This document shows positions 1 through 9,341 of a stretch of 64,000 bases of DNA, one piece after another. The notes beneath the pieces are model-generated. The model made no database searches. It saw only the letters and a program-made list of their open reading frames with translations, and had not been told where the DNA came from. The DNA comes from Calendula officinalis. Lineage: Eukaryota; Streptophyta; Magnoliopsida; Asterales; Asteraceae. Within the stretch, counting starts at the first letter, position 1. Every line of letters starts with the position of its first letter. The DNA is taken from the NCBI GenBank assembly GCA_963853835.1, contig OY970820.1:15737373-15801372 (forward strand), in the 5' to 3' direction. Made by a program: the position numbers and the translations under genes.

Positions 1-665
1 GTAATGAAATTGCAAACGCAGTCCTTATTGTTCGTACTTTTGAATCATTTTGATCTTTCACCCTATACGTTAGTAGCTCAAGTCTGTTAGTTTAGAACAT
101 TTATGATCATTTTCCATGTTTGACCCCACCCAAACCCAAATCCCACTCTACTCCCATCATTTCCCCCTCCCTACCCGTGATGAAATCAACTCACCATCTT
201 CTGCCTCGTTTATTCTCTCTCTCCCTCGTTCTGAAATCCCCTAATTTGATATCTAAGTTTTCATCAATCGATTTGTATATGGGTCTAGGGTTCTAGATTT
301 GAAAGGTAGACAAAGGTTAAGGTAGACGAAGGTAGACGAATTTGAAGTAGTGGTTGTGGTGAAAACGGTGATTGCGGTGGTGGTTTGATAGTTGGAGAGA
401 GAAAAGAAATATGTGCGTTTTTAGTGTGTGTGTGCGCGCGTGGAGAGAAGAAATGAGAGTGGGTGTGTATATTGCAAATATGGTCATTGTTGTTTGTCAA
501 ATGACCTATGTACCCTTGCATGCACTCAACAAACGAAGGACACTTAAGACCATCTGGAGTTAGAGACAAAGATAATTCAAAATACGAACCACAGAAATTG
601 CACCTGTACTTTCGTGATCATATGTATCAGACATACAATTTTGCCAAACTATTCTTGCAATTTAC
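1..665. mobile_element. possible degenerate terminal-inverted-repeat (MULE-like) element at window edge
   Basis: The left edge has AAATTGCAA (7-15) and its inverse TTGCAATTT lies at 655-663. The flanking sequence is of the type 'gtccttattgttcgta / ctgtggttcgtattttg', weakly matching in inverted orientation and resembling the ends of the firmer MULE at 776-1947. Between them is a CT/GA-rich, GT-rich leader-like segment (about 120-480) without a credible protein. The true left end and any target duplication fall outside the window, so this is tentative. Confidence 0.3.
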
Positions 666-775
666 TTTTACAAATATATAAAAAGGCACAAAGTGTAGAT
701 ATTTTAACCATGGTAATAAGAAGCTTATATAAAAACTGTATATATTAAGATGACCAAAATGACCCACATTATGTT

Positions 776-1947
776 GAGTAAATTACACGGATGGTCCTTG
801 TGGTTTGGCAATTATTTTGGATTTGGTCCCTAAGTATCAGAAATTACACCCGTGGTCACCGTGGTTTGGACTTCGTATTGGTTTTGGTCCATAATACTAA
901 CATCAGTTAAAATTTGCTGTTAACTTTCTTTAAATGGCTAAAATACCCTTGACCTTTATCCTTTTCATTTTTATATTTAATTTTAATTTATTTAACTCCT
1001 CCCCTCCTTTTCTCTCATCTCTGTCATTTCAAAACAAAGGTGATACATCATCGTTCAATCTTAATTTCTCATTACATCCTTTGTTTTGATGGATCACCTT
1101 AATTTCGGGAGTAGCTTTCCAGCCACCGGTTTTCCGTTTATTAGCAACTCTGCCTCTGAAATCGACGCTTCCATTAGTGACTAAATCCATGGAGGACGTT
1201 GATGATGATGCTGATGCTGATGTGGAGAAATTGGAAGCTACGGTTTGATCGTTGCTGTCGAGTAACTGATAGTTCATGGATTGAATTGTAATATGAATGA
1301 AAAAGAGATTTTGGATATGGATTGAATTAAATTGGTACAGGTGAGAAACAGATTGAATGTTTTTGTGCGGAAAGTATATTAGCGATTTAGAATATGTCCG
1401 GATACAATGAATCAATCAGATGATTTCAGCCAATTTTCGAGTCAAATTCACAAGTCAATAATAGGAAAATTGGGGAAATCTTGATTGAAATTGTAGTTTG
1501 TTGAAACTTAGATATTTTGAGACCTTTATTTCCTCTATATACTGTGCTTATTAAGAAATGGTTTAAACGAAAAATACTTCCGTTTCAATCAGATCATATG
1601 TTTTGATGGGTCACCTTAATTTCGCATCGCATCCTTTGTTTTGATGGATCATGCGAAATTAAGATTAAACGATGTGGATCACCTTTGTTTTGAAATGCAG
1701 AGATGAGAGAAAAGGAGATAGACAAAGTTAAATAAATTAAAATTAAATATAAAAATGAAAAAGATAAAGGTCAAGGGTATTTTAGTCATTTAAAGAAAAT
1801 TAACAGCAAATTTTAACGGATGTTAGGATTAAGGACCAAAACCAATACGAAGTCCAAACCACGGTGACAACGGGTATAATTTCTGATACTTAGGGATCAA
1901 ATCCAAAACAATTGTCAAACCACATGGACCATCCATGTAATTTACTC
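776..1947. mobile_element. MULE-type non-autonomous element with long terminal inverted repeats
   Basis: The element starts GAGTAAATTACACGGATGG and ends with the inverse (CCATCCATGTAATTTACTC). The inverted repeats are about 300 bp long: 776 to about 1110 pairs with about 1648 to 1947 at high identity. It is flanked by a 9-bp target duplication with one mismatch, CATTATGTT (767-775) and TATTATGTT (1948-1956), the length typical of Mutator-like elements. No transposase is present, so it is non-autonomous. The short interior holds sequence resembling a host transporter gene, so it is a Pack-MULE candidate. Confidence 0.8.
1107..1277 (-). pseudogene. captured 5' exon fragment resembling an NPF (NRT1/PTR) transporter
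   Basis: Inside the MULE, a minus-strand frame starting at the ATG at 1275-1277 encodes a Ser-rich leader. It then reads SVDFRGRVANKRKTGGWKAT, which resembles the N-terminal segment just before the first membrane helix of NPF peptide/nitrate transporters (pattern VD-x-G-x-KTG-x-WKA). After the following Pro the frame runs into MULE inverted-repeat sequence, so the transporter's membrane helices are absent. The surrounding open frame extends from 1029 to 1415, but its two ends are element sequence. The fragment cannot be a transporter; it could be transcribed as a chimera or antisense RNA. Family assignment is from motif memory only. Confidence 0.55.
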
Positions 1948-1992
1948 TATTATGTTCATATAAACTAGATGGTAGCTTCCTAATAAATATTA

Positions 1993-2254
1993 CTCCCTCC
2001 GTCCCTAAATAAAGTTCTCATTTCTTTTGGGCACAACTTTTTAGGAGATAGTTAGTGGTAGGGTATTTGGTATTACTTTTGATTAAAATATAGGGTTTGA
2101 TTGGAGAGAGATGTGTCTTAGGAGATTGTTAGTGGTGAAAGTATTGGCAATAATATTAATATATTAAGTGAGTCCCTTAAGTTTGAGAAATGAGAACTTT
2201 ATTTAGGGACAAAACTTGAAGAAGAAATGAGAACTTTATTTAGGGATGGAGGGA
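1993..2254. mobile_element. Stowaway-like MITE, copy 1
   Basis: It begins CTCCCTCCGTCCCTAAATAA and ends with the inverse (TTATTTAGGGATGGAGGGA). It is flanked by TA dinucleotides (1991-1992 and 2255-2256), as expected for Tc1/mariner-derived Stowaway elements. It is about 262 bp with no coding capacity. The right terminal segment (gaaatgagaactttatttag) is present twice in tandem near the end. A second copy lies at 14022-14281. Confidence 0.8.
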
Positions 2255-2357
2255 TACTATTTATCTTATTATTCATTTGATCAATATAAATATCCAAATT
2301 AAAAAATAGGATTAAAAAAAAGAACCTGTAAATTCTAAAATATAAATCAGGTCATAA

Positions 2358-2704
2358 GACCGGTGCCAACGGTCCGCCGGTTGGTCACCGTCGGTTGGCC
2401 GCCGGTTCCGGCACCGTTGGCACGGGCCGCCGGTCCATCCGCCGGTTTGGCGCCACTTGCTTTGGAGACGGGAAAAGGGACGGAGGGAGGGACGTGCATG
2501 TGGGGCCGTCGTACCTTTCAACCAATAAAAAAAAGGTTTTTTTTAAACGGTAATAATTCGAAATGGTGGGGCCCAAATTTGGTGAAGTGACGGAGTGCTG
2601 TTGGCATATGTACGTCAGTTTAGTGTTAGTTAGTTTGTATGCTGACGTGGCGCTGAGTTGGCAGCAACTGACGGCGTCAGTTGCCGTCACCATTGGCACT
2701 GGTC
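2358..2704. mobile_element. GC-rich inverted-repeat element, class uncertain
   Basis: The ends GACCGGTGCCAACGGT (2358-2373) and ACCATTGGCACTGGTC (2689-2704) are inverted with two mismatches. The flanks are TAA (2355-2357) and TAG (2705-2707), which could be a decayed 3-bp duplication of the PIF/Harbinger type. A second inverted copy of the end (about 2413-2424) makes a nested hairpin in the first 70 bp. The GC-rich interior contrasts with the AT-rich surroundings. There is no transposase, and ORFs through it look like chance. Confidence 0.5.
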
Positions 2705-4379
2705 TAGGCTCAAACTACTAACTTACTAACTGACCGTTCAAAAAAAAAATTGAATTGATTGCTCCTTGGTTGTTTAACTAACCTCCATCAAGTGGGACCC
2801 TATCACGCGCCGTCACCTAAATCGTTTCCCGTTGTATGCTTATGACAGTCGGAGTCCATTCGGACCTTTCTGGCAGTGGCGGATCACCATGATCAACATC
2901 AACATTTTCAAAACCCTAATCCCCAATCTCTTTTATTGCTTCATTCCAATTCAAGCATCAAGGTCATTGGTCCCGTTTTGTTTCGGTCCGGTACGTACGT
3001 ATCTAGTGCACATCCTGATTTGATTTGTTTTTCATTTTATCATATTAATTACAAATTAGTTCTATTACCAGATTATCGAACCCTAATATGCTTTGCTTAG
3101 TTATGTTTTATAGACAGAGTTAAATTAGCATCACAAATCACCTGTTTGATCCACCATAAGCAAACAAATTCATATACAACTTATTGGCATTTGATCTATC
3201 AACTAATTCACTCTTAGAATTAAAAAACAAAAGTATCCCCTTATTATGTTAATAATTCAAAACTGACACCAAAATTCATTGTTGACATACTGTAAAATTT
3301 CCTTTTATTATAATTGATTGTTCATTTGTAAAATCAATTGGTTATTCCGCACCTCACATTTATATGCAATGGAGTATTAGATATCACTCTTCCTAATTTT
3401 GGATAATACTGTAATAATAATTATCCTCCTAAAGTTATTTATTGGCCTCTGATGACTACACATGAAGAGAAATATCGTGTGGACAGATACGGCCGTATAT
3501 TTGTACCGCTACATGTTTTATACGCATGTATGAAAAAACAAGAATACGGACGGTATCTAGTACATCTATAACCTACCTGTTTGTACTAGCCTATGATTAT
3601 GATTCAATTACAAAAATATGTAGCATGTTATTATTTTGTAATTTTTTTCTTGATTTGAATCGTTGTATTATAGTATCTTACGTTGCCGCTGGTTTTAAAA
3701 TATACATTTTCTAATTGAGATTAAGATTCAGTTTGAAAATTTAATTTGTATAAAAATGTTTATAAACAAATGTATATATGTAGAATAAGTAGTATAAACT
3801 GAAAGTGTTGACGTGGAGCATGAGAGCATTCCTCAGTAGATTAAAAATGAGGTGGGGTTTATTCCCTTAAAAAGGAGATATGTATAAGCAATTCATACTG
3901 CCGTTATACTATATGTCACTGCATATATCACTGCATATGTCGAACCACTAACTTATCGTTAAAAAAAAAAAAAAACCTTGGATGATTATTGCTTTTGTAC
4001 GTAGGGCAAGTTATTTATCTAATCTGAATAAGTTTGTCGTGTGGGCCTACTTGGGCTTATATACGACTTTTGGTCTGAAAGACTCTGTAGTGGGCCTGGT
4101 ATTTATTTGAGCTAATTTATGTCCTTTGGTGTCTTTGGAAGAGATTCTTTCTTCAACATCTCGAAAACTATTGTTTTATTCTCTCATAATTTTTTAAATA
4201 GCCTTAAATTGTCCTGTATTCCAAACCATAAATTAACTTTGAAAGTTCTTGTTACGTTACTTCGTAATGTTGATAATCTAATGGCTTATATAACATAACC
4301 AAATTGCAGTGTGTAGCACTTGGCAAACATGTTATTGTAGGAAAGATTATAACTAGGGTATTAAAAAATATGTGTATGC
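2705..4379. other. AT-rich intergenic DNA, no confident gene
   Basis: No convincing gene. A short His/Gln/Asn-rich frame starts at 2876 and could run to a GTACGT donor-like site near 2996. It looks somewhat exon-like, but no partner exon was found. There is an A15 tract at 3961-3975, and near-duplicate words 'tatgtcactgcatat' and 'tatcactgcatatgtc' occur at 3912-3940. The rest is AT-rich and featureless by eye. Confidence 0.4.
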
Positions 4380-4384
4380 GATAC

Positions 4385-4668
4385 TGTCAGGATCGATTAA
4401 CTATAGACAAGTTAATAAACACTTTAGATCTAATTGAATATAGAAGTTGCAGCGGATCAACACTATATCAATGTAATTAAGAACGATGAACTGTAAATAA
4501 TATGCGAAAGTATTAAGAACACAGTTTCACAAAAAGCTTCAATGTATATTATTGAGTTAACAATACACACGTACGTTTACAATTCGTAAGGAACTATTTA
4601 TAATAGTCCTTGAAGCTAAACTATTTACCCTAGTTATTCTAGGACTTGATTTACATTCTAATTCTGTA
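4385..4668 (-). repeat. truncated 3' LTR of Copia A copy 1
   Basis: It matches the TATA-to-end part of the full LTR at 11850-12470, with one mismatch seen over about 258 bp, beginning TGTCAGGATCG. After 'ttctaggacttgatttacat' it carries 'tctaattctgtag' as in the copy 2 LTR (44697-45316), unlike its own 5' LTR. It joins ORF3 at a TAG trinucleotide shared by both sides (4666-4668), suggesting a microhomology deletion of the rest of ORF3, the polypurine tract and most of U3. Confidence 0.85.
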
Positions 4669-5920
4669 GAAGAAGCAGAGATGCCCCCCTTGTGGTTTCT
4701 TGGCACCGGGGTCCTTTGAGTAACTCCTCAAATGAGTCATCACTCAAAGTTGCCGAGGTCTGGGTCCTAATTATGTTTTCACTGTCCTGTGCACCCACCT
4801 TTGGGGCATCAGTAGTGAAAGCCCTCGCCTCATGTCCTCTCTCCTCCTTGGAGGACAACTCTTGGAGCCTGGGGTTTGACTCAATGTGTCCCCTGGTGTC
4901 CTTTAAAGATTTCTTTCTTTTGTAAAGTGTGGAAATATTTTTGGTTTTATCTGGTAGGTCTTCCACAGAGTGAAGAGTAGCACTCTGCAGATTTATATCA
5001 AGTTCCTGGGACACATTCAGGACTTCTGTGTGGGCTGGTGATTGAGTGGCTAGTTGGGGTGGTGTTTGGGCTGTTTTTGAGGGTGATGGAGTGGGTTGAG
5101 GTTCAACTTGGGTTGTAGCAATGGTTGAACCCTCTCCAATTTGAGTTTGATCATTGATCACGTTAGGAAACAAAGGGGTTTCCTTGCCCGAAAATTTAAA
5201 TTGTTTTCTCATATTTGAGAAAACTTTCTTGTTCAACTCAGGTAGTATGAAAATGTTTTTAGGAGTTGACAAGTTTTGTAATTCACAATTGATGATATGT
5301 TGTAGAAATCTGGGATACATTAAAAATTTAGAAGAACTAAGATTTCCCAACATACCTTCAAAAATCATTTGAGAAAAATTAAATACTTGGTCTGTGGATA
5401 AACAGACAACAGCAGAGGCTATTGCCTTATTAAACTCATTCCAAGTACTTCTTTTTGGAGAAATACAATGCTGAATAGTGTGTACTAAGAATTTCCATTG
5501 TGGGGAGAGAAGACCCTTTTGAAAAGTTACTATATTGAGTCTTCCCTCATAACCCATTTTTTGTAAAATTTCAGCAATGTATTCCTTAGGAAGAGTAGAC
5601 ATACCTGAATCGTCATGAAGTTGTAGATGGTGTCTGATTGATTGTTCTGCTACTGTGATATGTTTTCCATCTACTTGTGATTTGATCATTGAAGTGGTTG
5701 TTCCTTCCGTTTGCTCAGCATTGGTCCAGAAATCCACCAAGTGCTGTTGATATGATTTTGGTTTGACAGTTAAAGCAAACTGTATATAAGAATTTTTCAA
5801 GAACTTTACTATCGGACGGAAATCTTTTGTGCCGTCGGGATTCTTTAGGAAGGCACACATATTGTGAAATTCGGAATATTTGAGATCGGTTTGAACATTC
5901 AAAGATTTTAGAGTTGCCAT
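4658..5920 (-). CDS. ORF3 of Copia A copy 1, N-terminal 417 codons plus LTR-encoded tail
   Basis: A 420-residue frame from the ATG at 5918-5920 (context caaaaATGGC), open to 4658. Residues 1 to about 240 form a globular region opening MATLKSLNVQTDLKYSEF. Residues about 240-420 are hydrophilic and rich in Pro, Thr, Gln and Glu. No signal peptide, membrane helix or retroviral enzyme motif is visible. The last two or three residues come from LTR sequence after a deletion; copy 2 shows that the native ORF continues for several hundred codons more. Function is unknown. The position after pol matches the 'env-like' ORF of Sireviruses, but there is no evidence here of an envelope. Database names such as 'synaptobrevin/longin-like' for similar sequences should not be trusted. 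Confidence 0.7.
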   Translation of the reverse strand: MATLKSLNVQTDLKYSEFHNMCAFLKNPDGTKDFRPIVKFLKNSYIQFALTVKPKSYQQHLVDFWTNAEQTEGTTTSMIKSQVDGKHITVAEQSIRHHLQLHDDSGMSTLPKEYIAEILQKMGYEGRLNIVTFQKGLLSPQWKFLVHTIQHCISPKRSTWNEFNKAIASAVVCLSTDQVFNFSQMIFEGMLGNLSSSKFLMYPRFLQHIINCELQNLSTPKNIFILPELNKKVFSNMRKQFKFSGKETPLFPNVINDQTQIGEGSTIATTQVEPQPTPSPSKTAQTPPQLATQSPAHTEVLNVSQELDINLQSATLHSVEDLPDKTKNISTLYKRKKSLKDTRGHIESNPRLQELSSKEERGHEARAFTTDAPKVGAQDSENIIRTQTSATLSDDSFEELLKGPRCQETTRGASLLLLQN

Positions 5921-6050
5921 TTTTGTTGAATTTTGTGAAGAACAGAAGTGAATTTTGTTATTGACGAAGGGTTTTTGATCGTAAGCTAGGGTTTATCGAG
6001 AAGATTTAGCAAATCGAAGTGAAGATAATGCTAAACTAATCGACTGCCGC

Positions 6051-6058
6051 CTTTTATA
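6051..6058 (-). promoter_or_regulatory. candidate internal TATA box for ORF3, Copia A copy 1
   Basis: The minus strand reads GATATAAAAGGCGGC about 131 bp upstream of the ORF3 ATG, followed by a pyrimidine/A-rich leader without an upstream ATG. It lies just downstream of the motif array at 6157-6418. It is conserved at 60029-60036 in copy 2. Confidence 0.5.
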
Positions 6059-6156
6059 TCTTTCGATTTAACCTGCAAAACTACTAAAATGTCCTTCGAA
6101 TCATAACATAACGGTTATTTTCATGGGGGTTAGTTTGGTAATTGTGTTTCTGAAAG

Positions 6157-6418
6157 ACCAGTAGTAAATAAGATATCAGTAGTAAAACGTCAGTAGTATC
6201 TACTAACATCAGTAGTGCCTAAGGATTTTGACATCAATAGTAACTATAGACATCAGTAGTAACCACTAACACACAAGACCAGTAGTATATGTGAATACCA
6301 GTAGTACTGACCACCAGTAGTATTCATGTATACCTAATACACACCAGTAGTATTTAACTACCAGTAGTATTTTGTGCACATGCCTACACACCAGTAGTAC
6401 AGAAATACCAGTAGTAAA
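6157..6418 (-). repeat. TACTACTG(A/G)T motif array upstream of ORF3, copy 1
   Basis: About thirteen copies of the short word seen on the plus strand as (A/C)(T/C)CAGTAGTA, irregularly spaced 10-35 bp apart in otherwise AT-rich DNA. The spacing is not periodic, so this is not a simple tandem satellite. The same word fills the U3 part of the LTR (12204-12450) and recurs in the coding regions. Confidence 0.8.
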
Positions 6419-6480
6419 ACACTTAAGTAAATAAATGATATATTACAATAATAACTTTACACATGATTTTAAGTGAGATT

Positions 6481-9212
6481 TTAAGATATCAAAATCATTC
6501 CAATACTGCTAACCAAGAAGTTGAATCTTCCTACATCAAATGCTTTTGTAAAAAGATCTGCTAATTGATCATCAGTATGGATTTTAACTACTTTGATTAA
6601 TTTCTTTTCATTACAATCTCTTATAAAGTGAAATCTTATTTCAATGGGTTTAGTTTTTGAGTGTTTTACTGGATTATTCACAATACTAATAGCACTTTGA
6701 TTATCAATAAAAATAGGAGTTTTAAGGATAGAGATACCAAAGTCTAGAAGCTGATTTTGAATCCATAGTACTTGAGCACAGCAAGCAGATGCAGCTATAT
6801 ATTCTGCTTCAGCAGTTGATGTTGATACATTTGTTTGCTTCTTACATTGCCATGACACCAGTCTTGATCCAAAGAATTGACATCCACCAGTAGTAGACTT
6901 TCTATCTTGACATTCTCCTCCATAGTCACTATCTGTGTAGGCTATGAGTTCAAATGGTGAATCATGTGGATACCATAGACCTAGTGATGGTTTGCCTTTC
7001 AAGTATCTGAATATTCTTTTAACAGCTTGCAGGTGTAATTCTTTGGGTCTTGCTTGGTATCTTGCACACACACAAACACTATACATAATGTCAGGTCTTG
7101 ATGCAGTTAAGTACATCAAAGAACCTATCATTGATCTATATAAGTGTTCATCTACATCCTCCCCCTCAACATCAGGATGTAGGTGTTTGTGTGTTTCCAT
7201 TGGTGTACTAGCACTTTTACTGTCTTTCAAATCAAACTTTTCCAAGATGTCTTTGACATATTTTGATTGATTTATCAAAATACCATCAGTTCTTTGATTG
7301 ACTTGGAGTCCAAGGAAGAAGTTCATTGGACCCATAGAGCTCATCTTGAATTTAATTTGCATCAGTTCTTCAAATTCTTTGCATAATAAATCATTGGTTG
7401 AGCCAAAGATGATATCATCTACATAAATTTGTACCAGTAGTATATCATCTTTGACTTTCTTTGTAAACAAAGTTTTGTCAATGGCTCCTCTTTTAAAGTT
7501 GTTCTTCAATAGGTATGATGATAATGTGTCATACCATGCTCTTGGTGCCTGATGTAGGCCATACAGAGCTTTATCCAATTTGAACACATAATCACCATGT
7601 TTTGGATCTTCAAAACCTGGAGGTTGGCAAACATAGACCTCTTCTTCAATCTTCCCATATAGGAATGCACTCTTCACATCCATTTGATAGACTTTGAACT
7701 TTTTGAATGAAGCATATGCTAGAAATATTCTTATAGCTTCAATTCTAGCAACAGGAGCATATACTTCATCATAGTGTATTCCTTCTTCTTGAGTGTATCC
7801 TTGTGCTACAAGTCTGGCTTTGTTCTTGATCACTATACCTCTTTCATCTTTCTTGTTTCTGAAGATCCATCTTGTTCCAATGGCTCTTTTTCCTTTGGGT
7901 AGAGGTACAAGTGTCCAAACAGCTTGTAATTTAAATTGAAGGAGTTCCTCTTGCATTGCCTCAATCCAGTTTGAGTCCTTCATTGCTTGTTGGATCTTCT
8001 TTGGTTCATCCTGAGATAGAAAGCATTCAAACATACATTCATTAGCAATTAAACTTATATTACACATATTTGCAGTTAAGCTTTTGTTTAATTTGCTTCT
8101 TGTTTGTAGTGGTGAGTTAACATCACTTAGAACAAGGTCTAATGGATGGTTCTTCTGAGTCCTTGTAGTTGTAGCTTTATCAATCACTAGTTGATTTTCA
8201 AGATTGGACTCATTTGTCTCAGGTAGTTGTTCTTCTAGAGATCCTTCATTGTCATTGATATTTGGTTCATCATCATCTTGGTCAGAGTTACTACTGCTAT
8301 CATCTTCATTGAGATCAGTAGTGTTGTTGTTGTTACTGGTATCAGTAGTATCTTGAGAATCTAGGTTATTGTTGGGACCAGTAGTATTTTGAGTACTATT
8401 ACTGGTATCAGTAGTATTTGAATTACTACTGTCCTCATTCTCAGAGTTACTACTGGTTCCAGAACTTGAGTTATTACTGACATCAGTATTAACTTTTGGA
8501 GCAGTATTAACTACAATGTATCTCATTTCCTCTTGACCAGTATTAACTGATGATGTTCCTTCCTTTTGATTGTGACAATTTGAATTACTTGCATTGAAAT
8601 TCATATTAGAATTAAAGGATTTGGTTAGATTGTCTATGTCAAATAGCCAATCTGGACCATTTCCTTGTTCATTAGGTACATTTTCATTAAAGGATACATT
8701 GATGCTTTCTTCAATTATCCTTAGTCTTTTGTTGAATACTCTATATGATTTGCTTTGAGTAGAATATCCCACAAAGATTCCATCATCAGATTTGCAGTCA
8801 AACTTACCAATTTGTTCTCTTGTAATCAAAATAGTACAAGGACAACCAAATGATTTTAAAAAACTTATAGAAGGTTTTCTTTTATTAAAAAGTTCATATG
8901 GTGTTTTAAAATGTGGCTTCACTATTAATACTCTGTTTTGAACATAACAAGCAGTATTAACAGCTTCTGCCCAAAAAGTAATTGGTAATTTTGAGTCTGC
9001 AAGCATTGATCTTGCTGCTTCAATGATGGTTCTATTTCTTCTTTCAGCTACACCATTTTGTTGTGGAGTTCTAGGAGAGCTGTATTGTCTGTCAATACCT
9101 TTAAAACCACAAAAGTTAATTAAGTTAGCATTTTTAAATTCTGTGCCATTATCACATCTTATGGCTGTAACTTTTTGATCAGATGTGTTCTCCAGTTTGA
9201 CAATTAAGTTCT
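6481..9212 (-). pseudogene. pol of Copia A copy 1, 5'-truncated (integrase core, RT, RNase H)
   Basis: One open minus-strand frame from the junction at 9212 to 6481, without a proper start; the first ATG in frame is at 9006. It opens inside the integrase core, retaining the second catalytic Asp (IRCDNGTEF) and the Glu region (PQQNGVAERRNRTIIEAAR). Then come a long Asn/Ser/Thr/Asp-rich linker with repeated TTD/TTG words, reverse transcriptase (YVDDIIFGSTN) and RNase H (YTDSDYGG, TAEAEY, DNQSAI). Protease, the integrase zinc site (HHCC) and the first catalytic Asp are missing, removed by the rearrangement that left an LTR fragment at 9213-9341. The remaining frame has no stop codons. Confidence 0.9.
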
Positions 9213-9341
9213 TGTCAGGATCGATTAACTATAGACAAGTTAATAAACACTTTAGATCTAATTGAATATAGAAGTTGCAGCGGATCAACACTATATCAAT
9301 GTAATTAAGAACGATGAACTGTAAATAATATGCGAAAGTAT
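9213..9341 (-). repeat. internal LTR 3'-end fragment between gag and pol
   Basis: This 129-bp piece matches the terminal part of the family A LTR, beginning exactly at the LTR end (plus strand TGTCAGGATCG) and stopping at 'gcgaaagtatt'. It replaces the end of gag, protease and the first half of integrase. The exact LTR terminus abutting pol suggests that a related element once inserted into pol, and a later deletion ran from inside that LTR into gag. A reverse-transcription template jump is the alternative. Confidence 0.85.

Noticed and set aside
285..569. 94-codon minus-strand ORF near the left edge
   Set aside because: Its composition follows GT/GA-rich repeats of a TIR-like relic; no domain, no exon structure.
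3526..3714. 62-codon ORF in AT-rich DNA
   Set aside because: Length and composition are expected by chance; no splice partners or promoter.
4658..5920. Family A ORF3 as a synaptobrevin/longin protein
   Set aside because: No SNARE motif, longin fold signature or membrane anchor is visible; it is linked to a retrotransposon in both copies.
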